This document shows positions 7,330-13,667 of a stretch of DNA of 16,841 nt, piece by piece. The notes below the pieces were generated by a model. It was not told where the DNA came from. It saw only the letters and a list, made by a program, of their open reading frames with translations, and made no database searches. This stretch comes from Thermoproteota archaeon (GTDB lineage Archaea > Thermoproteota > Korarchaeia > Korarchaeales > Korarchaeaceae): positions 1 to 16,841 of the forward strand of contig JAOZGN010000018.1 in NCBI GenBank assembly GCA_027491555.1, read 5' to 3'. Both the position numbers and the translations under genes were made by a program. The first letter of the stretch is position 1; the number at the start of each line of letters is the position of its first letter.

Positions 7330-7338
7330 CCTTTTTTC
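7330..7338 (+). promoter_or_regulatory. TATA-like box of probable leaderless promoter for the class II aldolase gene
   Basis: CCTTTTTTC, centre about 26 nt before the GTG at 7360. The GGGGG at 7342-7346 is about 13 nt from the start, too far for a usual Shine-Dalgarno. Confidence 0.45.
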
Positions 7339-7359
7339 AGAGGGGGCCTCGAAATCTCG

Positions 7360-7965
7360 GTGAGCCTGGCGGATCCTAAGGAGGAGATCGTGAGGATATC
7401 TAGGCTCCTCTACCTCAGGAGGCTCGTTACCGCAGCGGGCGGAAACGTGAGCGTGAGGGCATCGGAGGACATGTTCTGGATAACCCCCTCCGGGCCTCAT
7501 AAAGGCAGCCTGTCTCCCTCTGACATCGTGCTGATGAGCACCTCCGGCGAGGTGGTAGAGTCTACGGGTAGGAGGCCATCCTCAGAGTGGAGGATGCACG
7601 CGGCCGTCTACAAGGTTCGGCAGGACGCGAAGGCCATCGTTCACGTACACGGGCCGCTGTCAACCAGTATCGGGACGCTATCCGGTGTCCTGAAGCCACT
7701 CTCAGAGGAGGGCCTCATCTATCTCGGCGGCGCCGTCAGGTGCATACCCTGGCGCAGGGCTGGGACGTGGGACCTTGCAGAGGCTGTTGCGGATGCCCTT
7801 CGAGATGCCGACGTCGTGATAATCGAGCGTCACGGGTCTGTGGCCCTCGGTCCGGCGCTCGACGTCGCCGCCGCAAGGGCGGAGGCCCTCGAAGAGGCCG
7901 CAGAACTCTATATCGGGACGGTAGGGTCGTCGCGCAGGGATTGGAGGTCAATCCTCTGGCTCTAG
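7360..7965 (+). CDS. Class II aldolase/adducin-family protein, L-fuculose-1-phosphate aldolase-like
   Basis: 201 aa, a full-length single domain of the FucA/AraD family: zinc-dependent aldolases or epimerases of small sugar phosphates. GGNVSVR (27-33) is the N-terminal phosphate loop. SSE (74-76) supplies the acid corresponding to FucA Glu73; VHVHG (94-98) gives metal ligands H95 and H97; and ERHGSVALG (156-164) gives the third histidine, H158. The spacing fits FucA well. The usual HxHS is HVHG here. In methanogens a homologue makes lactaldehyde for coenzyme F420, so sugar-phosphate or lactaldehyde chemistry are both possible; substrate cannot be read. Start is GTG 7360, about 26 nt after a T-rich box. 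The 3' end overlaps the convergent hydrolase gene by 18 bp. Confidence 0.88.
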   Translation: MSLADPKEEIVRISRLLYLRRLVTAAGGNVSVRASEDMFWITPSGPHKGSLSPSDIVLMSTSGEVVESTGRRPSSEWRMHAAVYKVRQDAKAIVHVHGPLSTSIGTLSGVLKPLSEEGLIYLGGAVRCIPWRRAGTWDLAEAVADALRDADVVIIERHGSVALGPALDVAAARAEALEEAAELYIGTVGSSRRDWRSILWL

Positions 7966-8607
7966 AACGATCACCTCGCATGAATCCACGAGTTCCGAGA
8001 ATCGCCTCGCGTCTCTCTCTGAACCCACGATAGATCCATAGTGCATTGGTATGACCACCTTGGGCCTGATCGCCGCCGCGGCTCTAGCGGCCTCCTCTGC
8101 GTCCATGACGTATGTGCCGCTAACGGGGAGCAGCGCCACATCGACCTCCATGCCCTCCATCTCTGGAATGAAGTCGGTATCCCCAGCGTGGTAGATCTTC
8201 ACTCCATCAAGTTCGAAGATGTATCCAACGTAACCCTTGTCCTTAGGATGGAACTTCTTCCTCTCGGGGCGGACGTTATACGCTGGCACGGCCCGCACCT
8301 TTACACCTATGACTTCGACCTCCCTCCCTGGAGAAACCTCAATCTTTTCGCCCGGAAGGGATCTGAGCTTTTTCAGACAGGAGAGCGGGCCCAATATCCT
8401 CGTGCCGGGGTCAGCAACCTTGGCTGCGTCCTCAGGAGAGCAGTGGTCGAAGTGGTCGTGTGTAATCAGGATCAGGTCCGCCCTCTTTCCACCCGCAATC
8501 TCGTAGGGATCGACGTAGATTACCGCCGAGTCAGAAACGCGAAAGGCTGCATGACCGAGCCAAGAGATCTTCACGGGACCGATCTCGTACACGGACCCCA
8601 CATGCAC
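7948..8607 (-). CDS. Metallo-beta-lactamase-fold hydrolase, UPF0173 type
   Basis: 219 aa, near the usual 225-230 aa of UPF0173 proteins. The N-terminal strand KISWLGHAAF is typical. The two-metal site is visible as HDHFDH (50-55), with AGDTDF (141-146) giving the bridging Asp143 and IPMHYG (186-191) giving His189. AVPAYN (107-112) and HPKDKGYVGYIFELDGVKIYH-type strands follow the family pattern. Substrates of this family are unknown; cytoplasmic hydrolase of a phosphoester or thioester-like bond is a general inference. GTG 8607 is preferred because GGAG lies 8 nt upstream; GTG 8625 would add 6 residues and also cannot be excluded. The gene ends inside the aldolase gene on the other strand. 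A stem-closed element lies upstream and could form its leader. Confidence 0.9.
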   Translation of the reverse strand: MHVGSVYEIGPVKISWLGHAAFRVSDSAVIYVDPYEIAGGKRADLILITHDHFDHCSPEDAAKVADPGTRILGPLSCLKKLRSLPGEKIEVSPGREVEVIGVKVRAVPAYNVRPERKKFHPKDKGYVGYIFELDGVKIYHAGDTDFIPEMEGMEVDVALLPVSGTYVMDAEEAARAAAAIRPKVVIPMHYGSIVGSERDARRFSELVDSCEVIVLEPED

Positions 8608-8637
8608 GCTGCTTGCTCCGGCCACCTAATCAACCTT

Positions 8638-8715
8638 GTCGGGGGCGGTCCCCTGAAGCCCAGGCAGCTCATCTCAGAGGCTCGCCGCCGGGAGCACTGG
8701 TCATCCGGCCCCGAC
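8638..8715 (-). other. Candidate structured RNA leader upstream of the UPF0173 gene
   Basis: GTCGGGG (8715 to 8709 on the minus strand) pairs perfectly with CCCCGAC (8644-8638), closing a 78-nt element. Inside, three hairpins can be drawn in order: CCGG/CCGG, GGCGGC with GCTGCC (one G-U pair), and CCTG/CAGG with a 5-nt loop, giving a multi-branched fold. A TATA-like box (8735-8745) would place the transcript start at about 8714, right at the 5' arm. The hydrolase start follows 30 nt after the element. The inverted repeat is symmetric, so the strand is chosen by the promoter and neighbour. It is not a tRNA (no T-loop) and not a riboswitch I recognise. Confidence 0.35.
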
Positions 8716-8734
8716 TTCATCGCCTGGGGAGCTA

Positions 8735-8745
8735 GACTATATCCC
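8735..8745 (-). promoter_or_regulatory. TATA-like box upstream of the structured element and the UPF0173 gene
   Basis: GGGATATAGTC on the minus strand, the most AT-rich point in a GC-rich stretch. Its centre (8740) is about 26 nt from the 5' arm of the 78-nt element. A second, weaker choice is GGTTGATTAGG at 8626-8636, about 25 nt before GTG 8607, which would make a leaderless message. Confidence 0.35.
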
Positions 8746-8862
8746 TGACGCATCCCCCTGTCGCTGACCTCCCAACTATTGAATTCGGTTGGAGAACTCC
8801 TATCTAAGCTTCACGGCCAGTTACCAGGACTCTTTTTCCAAAAAGGGAAAACTGTTGAACCG

Positions 8863-8875
8863 AAAATGCTTATCT
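8863..8875 (+). promoter_or_regulatory. Probable TATA region of the aldo/keto reductase promoter
   Basis: AAAATGCTTATCT in an AT-rich block downstream of the short palindrome CTTTTT-CC-AAAAAG (8832-8845). The transcript would start near 8896, leaving about 20 nt of leader that contains the strong ribosome binding site. The palindrome could be an operator or a terminator for incoming transcription; nothing in the sequence decides. Confidence 0.4.
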
Positions 8876-8903
8876 ACACCTTCCTGTGAGAGATCTCAGG
8901 GCT

Positions 8904-8911
8904 GGAGGTGG
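8904..8911 (+). promoter_or_regulatory. Strong Shine-Dalgarno fixing the aldo/keto reductase start
   Basis: GGAGGTGG, a near-perfect match to the anti-Shine-Dalgarno, ends 4-5 nt before GTG 8916. This favours 8916 over the upstream in-frame GTG at 8886, whose product would add 10 residues not found in the family. Confidence 0.75.
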
Positions 8912-8915
8912 TTTG

Positions 8916-9854
8916 GTGGAGTATAGAACGCTCGCTAAGAGCGACCTGAAGGTCTCTGTGGTTGGGCTGGGGACCTGGCAGTTCGGCACCGAGGCGTGGG
9001 GCTTCGGCGCCGATTTCACCGAGCAGGACGCCAGGGCCGTCTTGGAAAGGGCTCTGGAGCTTGGGATTAATCACATAGACACGGCGGAGGTCTACGGGAA
9101 GGGTAGGTCGGAGGAGATAATTGGAGAGGTGCTCGCGGACCGCCGAGACGAGGTTGTCATCACAACCAAAGTCTCAGGGGATCACCTCAGGTACAAGGAC
9201 GTGAAGAGGGCGGCTGAGAGGAGCCTCCGCAGGCTGAGGACCAAGTACATAGATCTATACCTCGTCCACTGGCCTAACTACTACATCCCCCTAAGGGAGA
9301 CCATGAGGGCCCTAGAGGACCTGGTGGCAGACGGCAAGGTTAGGTACGTGGGCGTCAGCAACTTCTCCGTGTGCATGATGGAGGAGGCGAGGTCCTATCT
9401 CAACAGGATAGACCTGGTGGCAAACCAAGTTAGATACAACCTCCTGCAGAGAGAGGTCGAGGCAGAGATACTTCCATACCTGAAGAGGGAAGGGCTGACC
9501 CTCATCGCTTACAGCCCTCTCGCCAAGGGGCTGCTCACGGGGAAGTACACCGTCGACAACCTTCCAGCCGACGCCGTTCGAAGTGGGGATCCCCTGTTCA
9601 GCAAGGAGGAAAACCTGAGGGCCGCCCTGAGGGTCGTGGACGTGCTGAGGTCCATAGGGAAGAGGTATGGAAAGACGCCAGCTCAGGTTGCGATCAACTG
9701 GCTGCTGAGGGATCCGTCGGTCGTCGCCATTGTTGGGGCTAAGAGACCAGAGCAGGTCATTCAGAACGCCGGCGCTGCGGACTTCAAGCTCACAGAGGAT
9801 GAGAGCCATAGGATAGAGGAGGTCACCGCGAGCCTCTGCTTGGACTACTCCTGA
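8916..9854 (+). CDS. Aldo/keto reductase
   Basis: 312 aa, the usual length for this NADP(H)-dependent TIM-barrel family, which reduces aldehydes and ketones in the cytoplasm. From the GTG at 8916 the protein begins MEYRTLAKSDLKVSVVGLGT, as the family does. The catalytic tetrad is complete: D55 and Y60 (HIDTAEVYG), K85 (ITTKVS) and H118 (LYLVHWP). GVSNFS (about 146-151) and QVRYNLLQRE (about 170-179) are standard, and VAIVGAKRPEQVIQNA near the end binds the cofactor phosphate. The family includes general-stress, sugar and methylglyoxal reductases; the substrate cannot be told. It is a single-gene unit with its own promoter and strong ribosome binding site. Its stop lies 34 bp from the convergent OB-fold gene. 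Confidence 0.94.
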   Translation: MEYRTLAKSDLKVSVVGLGTWQFGTEAWGFGADFTEQDARAVLERALELGINHIDTAEVYGKGRSEEIIGEVLADRRDEVVITTKVSGDHLRYKDVKRAAERSLRRLRTKYIDLYLVHWPNYYIPLRETMRALEDLVADGKVRYVGVSNFSVCMMEEARSYLNRIDLVANQVRYNLLQREVEAEILPYLKREGLTLIAYSPLAKGLLTGKYTVDNLPADAVRSGDPLFSKEENLRAALRVVDVLRSIGKRYGKTPAQVAINWLLRDPSVVAIVGAKRPEQVIQNAGAADFKLTEDESHRIEEVTASLCLDYS

Positions 9855-9888
9855 GACCCTCAAGGCCTCTTGACCCTTTTGATAGGTC

Positions 9889-11130
9889 TCATCCCAGATA
9901 GGAGGGCATCCCGACGTCCTCCTTTTTCTCCGCTTCTTCTTCCCTCATGCTGAGCTTCCTCTGTGCCACCGACAGGAGTCTAGAAGAGACCATGGCCGGA
10001 GAGATTGTTCCGGCCAGCACTATGACCTCCGGCCTAGACGATAGGCGCTCCAGCACCTCTATCATCTCCGCGGTGAATGTGTCAAATGCTGACGCGAGGT
10101 CGGCGCTCATGGCCGACTTGATCAAGTCTGTGGGCAACATGAACTCGACGCCCTCCAGGTAGACGACGGCTGGCCCCCTCAAGGAGTCGGCGAGCGCCTT
10201 AAGCTCCGTGATGACCCCCTCCATGTTCTCCCTCATGGCGTGCACGCTGACGAGCAGGAGCTTGGCCTGAGCTTCGGAGGCTATCAGCTTGGCGAGAGAT
10301 CTGCCCTCCATTGGACTCTCGTCGGGGAGGTCAACAACCACTAGGTGGGGGCCCTCTGCGTGAATGAGCTCCTTCACCATCTCCGTGGCCCTTTGGATAA
10401 GGGGTCCCACGACCTTTCTATCCTCGGGGGTCAGCTCGGTACCCACCTCTTCGACGGGCGGCACGGGTACGGGTTCGATGACGTGTCGGAAGCCCTGATC
10501 CTCCAGCATTGCCCTAAGGAAGGATTCCATGAGCTCGAGCTTCCCCAGAAGCTTCTGGTCGCTCACCTTCGGCTTGATGAGCAGTATAGCGGTCTCTGTG
10601 ACCTTGGCGGCCTCCACGCTCTTGATGAAGACGCTGTACAGCGTCATGCCTCCAAGAAGTTCGATGAGGCACTCCAACCTCTCTGACTTGCCGGCCTCCT
10701 CCGCGATCAGGAGCGGATCCAGCTGAGTGTCCAAGATGACATCTATCAGGTACTCGTCGAGCCGTGTGAACGCCAAGAGGGCCATCAGCTTGAATGGACC
10801 TAGGGAGCTGACGGACTCGCGCCTGGTGAGGGGGATCCTGTACTCCTTCACGAACTCTATGCCCTCTGCCGTCGTCTCCAGGCAGGTCATCCTGATCATG
10901 TAGAAGCAGGGCTTCACGACTCCCTTGACCCTGAGTACGTCCCCTGGAAAGAAGTAGTATGGGGTCACCCTCACAACTATGGTCAGCCTGCCAGTCCCAT
11001 CTTCCAGAACCAGGCGCTCGTAGGTCTCCTCGCCAAGTTTTGCGGTTGGAAGAACCTCCACTATTTTGCCTTCGATCTGGACCTCTGTGCCCTTCTCCAC
11101 CTTGCCTTCGAGGATCTCAGCTATCTTCAT
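9889..11130 (-). CDS. OB-fold protein with a degenerate AAA+-like domain
   Basis: 413 aa. Residues 1-100 look like an OB-fold of the nucleic-acid-binding type: GTEVQIEGKIVEVL, a turn, ERLVLEDGTGRLTIVV and PGDVLRVKGVV. Residues 110-250 are helical. Residues 258-390 follow the order of an AAA+ ATPase but without catalytic residues: LVVVDLPDESPMEGRSLAKLIASEA aligns with the P-loop strand, loop and helix, with GRS where GKT should be and no GPPG; AVVYLEGVEF (321-330) sits where Walker B 'DE' belongs; EVIVLAGTISPAMVSSRLL (368-386) resembles the sensor-1 strand 'AATN.p..ld..ll'. I infer a non-hydrolysing AAA+ relative. ATG 11130 starts the OB-fold; ATG 11166, 4 nt after the upstream stop, would add 12 residues. 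It is probably co-transcribed with the gene at 11171. I know no named family. Confidence 0.78.
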   Translation of the reverse strand: MKIAEILEGKVEKGTEVQIEGKIVEVLPTAKLGEETYERLVLEDGTGRLTIVVRVTPYYFFPGDVLRVKGVVKPCFYMIRMTCLETTAEGIEFVKEYRIPLTRRESVSSLGPFKLMALLAFTRLDEYLIDVILDTQLDPLLIAEEAGKSERLECLIELLGGMTLYSVFIKSVEAAKVTETAILLIKPKVSDQKLLGKLELMESFLRAMLEDQGFRHVIEPVPVPPVEEVGTELTPEDRKVVGPLIQRATEMVKELIHAEGPHLVVVDLPDESPMEGRSLAKLIASEAQAKLLLVSVHAMRENMEGVITELKALADSLRGPAVVYLEGVEFMLPTDLIKSAMSADLASAFDTFTAEMIEVLERLSSRPEVIVLAGTISPAMVSSRLLSVAQRKLSMREEEAEKKEDVGMPSYLG

Positions 11131-11170
11131 GCTCCTGCAAACCCCGGGAAGTGGGTAACGTGTCATAGGA

Positions 11171-11875
11171 TTAAGTTTCGCCGCTACCCGGACGCTCAAC
11201 TAGCGGCACTATCCGCTCCATCACGTACCTTACGAAATTCTCTACTTCAGTGGCCGTGAACACTGTCACCACGCAGTTTCGCGTTACCCCCACCGTGAGA
11301 CCCCACTCCCTGTCCTCGAAGACCACGTACCAGATCTTCCCATGTTTGAGGTACTCCTGGTAGAGGTTCGTGTCCGCCAGGGCCTCGCCGAAGAGGGAGA
11401 GCTTCCTTATGTTGGGCAGGTCCACCTGGTCGAAGTACACCACCTTAGTGGCCTCCGGGTTGGACTCGTGGAGTTCCCTGAGGGTCTCGTGGGATATCCT
11501 GGCCTCCACTACCCCTCCGTGTCCCAGCAGAAGGGCGTTGGCGAGGAGAGAGGCTGCGGCGTTCGCCTTGGGCCTCTTCGCCAGGATCAGCAACATGGAC
11601 CCGCTCTCCGTCCAGAATATGACGAAGGGGATCATGCGGGCCGACACCTCGTACCTGACCCCCTCCCTGCCGAAGAGGGGGACCAGGTACTCCTCGTACA
11701 ACTCCCCCCAGACCTCTGCCTCCCCGACGGTGTTCACGTCCGTCTGAGTCCTGAGCGTAAACTCTGTGTCCCCGTGGACCACGGACCGCTCTACCCTCCA
11801 CCCTCTGAGCTTCTCGGCCGCGAGCTCTGGGGTGATGTCGCCCTCTACCCTGAAGACCTTCCCTACGAGAGCCAT
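11171..11875 (-). CDS. Conserved-looking hypothetical protein, divergent from the SMC operon
   Basis: 234 aa; not recognised. The sequence reads as a soluble alpha/beta protein: a first strand VGKVFRVEGD (4-13), MIPFVIFWTESGSMLLILAK (81-100) as a pair of strands, a small-residue helix RPKANAAASLLANALLLGHG (101-120), strands KVVYFDQV (144-151), KIWYVVFED (180-188) and WGLTVGVTRNCVVTVFT (191-207), and a C-terminal helix ATEVENFVRYVMERIVPLVE. There is no signal peptide, P-loop, zinc motif or coiled coil. The open frame extends 29 codons upstream, but that part overlaps the SMC gene's start, so ATG 11875 is taken. It lies 64 bp from the SMC gene in divergent orientation and directly upstream of the OB-fold/AAA+-like gene, probably in one transcript with it. 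Confidence 0.75.
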   Translation of the reverse strand: MALVGKVFRVEGDITPELAAEKLRGWRVERSVVHGDTEFTLRTQTDVNTVGEAEVWGELYEEYLVPLFGREGVRYEVSARMIPFVIFWTESGSMLLILAKRPKANAAASLLANALLLGHGGVVEARISHETLRELHESNPEATKVVYFDQVDLPNIRKLSLFGEALADTNLYQEYLKHGKIWYVVFEDREWGLTVGVTRNCVVTVFTATEVENFVRYVMERIVPLVERPGSGET

Positions 11876-11895
11876 GACTTCGACCACGATGGCCG

Positions 11896-11930
11896 GGGCA
11901 AATTGAAAAGGCTGCTCAGAATTATGAAGA
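11896..11930. promoter_or_regulatory. Divergent promoter region between the SMC operon and the 234-aa gene
   Basis: The 64-bp gap between ATG 11875 (minus) and GTG 11940 (plus) carries its only A/T-rich blocks here: AAATTGAAAAG (11900-11910) and AATTATGAA (11919-11927). The first could act as a TATA region for the plus strand (start near 11931) and parts of both for the minus strand. Shared control of both units is likely from the spacing alone. Confidence 0.4.
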
Positions 11931-11939
11931 GAGCGAGGT

Positions 11940-13667
11940 GTGGTGGAGAAACCGGAGCCCAAGGGGACCTACATCAGGGAAGTGGTGCTCGAGAACTTCA
12001 TGTCTCACGAGTACTCGAGGATCCCGTTCAGGCCTGGCCTGAACCTAATCGCGGGCCCAAACGGGGCCGGAAAGTCGTCCATCGTCCTGGCAATAGCCGT
12101 CGCCCTCGGTCAGACTAGGACCGAGAGGTCTAGGAGGCTCAGGGACCTGATCAGGAGGGGCCGGGATCTATCGAGGGTTACCGTGGTGTTTGACAACAGT
12201 CCGGTCGCCGGGAGGCGGCCTGTCCCATGGTTCAGGGAGGACGAGATAAGGGTCTCCCGATACATCCGAGCGGACGGGACGTACTGGTTTGAGCTGAACT
12301 ACAGGACGGTCGACAAGTACGAGCTGACCAGTAGGCTGGCCAAGATGGGAATAGACCCCGACAACATGCTCGTCATCATGCACCAAGGGACCATGGCGGA
12401 GTTCATCTCGATGAGCCCTACGGAGAGGCTGGTTATGGTTGAGGAGGCGGCGGGGCTCCACGAGTACAGAGAGAGGGTACTCCGGGCCATGAGGGAAATG
12501 GCCGGAGTCGAAGAAGAGGTTTCGAAGACTCAGGATCTCCTCAGGAGAGCTGAGGAGACTCTTGGGGTTTGGAAGGCCAAGTACGAGAAGCTCTTGGAGA
12601 GGAGGAGGCTCGAAGCAAGAGCCAGAGAGCTGAGGGCAGAACTCGCTTGGGCGAAATATGAGAGGCAGAAGGAATTCGTGAATCGGTTGGAGATTGAGCT
12701 GGAGTCGACCGAGACGGAGGTTGGAGAGATAGAGAGTGAGATCGTCAGGCTGAGCGAGGTCTTTGAGGAGCTGGAGAAGGAGTTCCGGGAACTGGGCGCC
12801 GCCTCTGTCAGAGGGGGCTGGGGCGAGGTGTGGGGAAGGGTCCTCGACCTGCACGAGCGCATAGTAGACTCGGCAGTTCGGCGGGCCGTGCTGGAGTACA
12901 GGCTCAGGGAACTCAGAGCGGCCTCCTCACGCCTGCGGGGTAGGCTGAGGAGGGCGAGATCTGAGTTGCAAGAGCTGGAGGCCGAGGCGAAGTCGGTAGA
13001 GCGGCCCGCGAGCAGGCTGAGAGACCCAGATCAGATCTTAGAGGAGCTCAGATTGGTCGGAGCTCGGCTGGCATCGCTCGGAGACGTCTCTGACGACGTT
13101 GAGAGGATGTACCACAGGTACCTTCAGACCTACGAGGAGATTCGGGAGAGGCTCAACCAGCTGGAGGGGAACAGAAGGGAGATCCTGGAGGCCCTCCAAG
13201 AGAGGGCGGAGTTCTGGAGGCGCGCCGTGAGGAGGCTCGTGTCCGAGGTCGACGGGGAGTTTCGGGAGATTCTCGGCAGGCTGGGCGGGATCGGGTACGT
13301 CCGGCTGGTCGACGGAGACGAGGTTGAGTCGGCGGGCCTGGAGGTGGGCGCGGGGTTCAGGGGGATGGATCCCGTGCCGCTGGAGTCCAGGGCGCTAAGC
13401 GGTGGTGAGAGAGCCACGACCGTTGTGGCGTTCATGTTGAGCCTGCAGAGGCACGTCAAGTCTCCAATAAGGGTTATCGACGAATTCGACGTTCACATGG
13501 ATCCTGCACGCAGGGAGGTAGCCCTCAGAGAGTTCGCCAGAGTCCTGTCCGAGGTCGGCGGGCAGAGCATCCTAGTCACGCCCGGTCCGCCCCCGAGGGT
13601 CGAGGGCCCGGTTCACCTCGTGTTCGTCCAAAGGGTCGGGGAAGCCTCTCGGGTGGCAGAAGCATGA
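11940..13667 (+). CDS. Minimal SMC-family ATPase (short coiled coil, no full hinge, Smc6-like Walker B)
   Basis: 575 aa, about half the length of an ordinary SMC. The head is complete: LENFMSHEY (17-25) leading to Walker A GPNGAGKS (39-46), Q-loop MHQG (Q149), then MSPTERLVMVEEAAGLHEY (158-176) as in canonical SMCs, signature LSGGE (486-490) and Walker B VIDEFDVHMD (512-521). DEFDVxMD is typical of eukaryotic Smc6 rather than SMC1-4. Two charged helical arms (about 165-285 and 323-440) flank only about 37 residues (286-322), far too few for the normal hinge of about 150. There is no cysteine at all, so no Rad50 zinc hook. Expected roles: ATP-driven DNA entrapment, loop extrusion or repair. 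GTG 11940 is used; GTG 11943 is equally possible. The stop overlaps the kleisin-like gene (ATGA). RecN and Rad50 are less likely. Confidence 0.9.
   Translation: MVEKPEPKGTYIREVVLENFMSHEYSRIPFRPGLNLIAGPNGAGKSSIVLAIAVALGQTRTERSRRLRDLIRRGRDLSRVTVVFDNSPVAGRRPVPWFREDEIRVSRYIRADGTYWFELNYRTVDKYELTSRLAKMGIDPDNMLVIMHQGTMAEFISMSPTERLVMVEEAAGLHEYRERVLRAMREMAGVEEEVSKTQDLLRRAEETLGVWKAKYEKLLERRRLEARARELRAELAWAKYERQKEFVNRLEIELESTETEVGEIESEIVRLSEVFEELEKEFRELGAASVRGGWGEVWGRVLDLHERIVDSAVRRAVLEYRLRELRAASSRLRGRLRRARSELQELEAEAKSVERPASRLRDPDQILEELRLVGARLASLGDVSDDVERMYHRYLQTYEEIRERLNQLEGNRREILEALQERAEFWRRAVRRLVSEVDGEFREILGRLGGIGYVRLVDGDEVESAGLEVGAGFRGMDPVPLESRALSGGERATTVVAFMLSLQRHVKSPIRVIDEFDVHMDPARREVALREFARVLSEVGGQSILVTPGPPPRVEGPVHLVFVQRVGEASRVAEA

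Noticed and set aside
8638..8715. tRNA or TPP riboswitch in the 78-nt element (7-bp closing stem; CTGAGA inside)
   Set aside because: No T-loop or plausible anticodon arm for a tRNA; the other conserved TPP-aptamer segments are missing.
11342..12118. 258-codon plus-strand frame across the 234-aa gene and the SMC start
   Set aside because: It conflicts with two better genes and reads as shadow sequence rich in Gly, Pro and His.
11940..13667. Rad50/SbcC or RecN identity for the SMC-like ATPase
   Set aside because: No CxxC hook or any cysteine; Walker B and the segment after the Q-loop are SMC-type; neighbours are kleisin- and kite-like, not Mre11.
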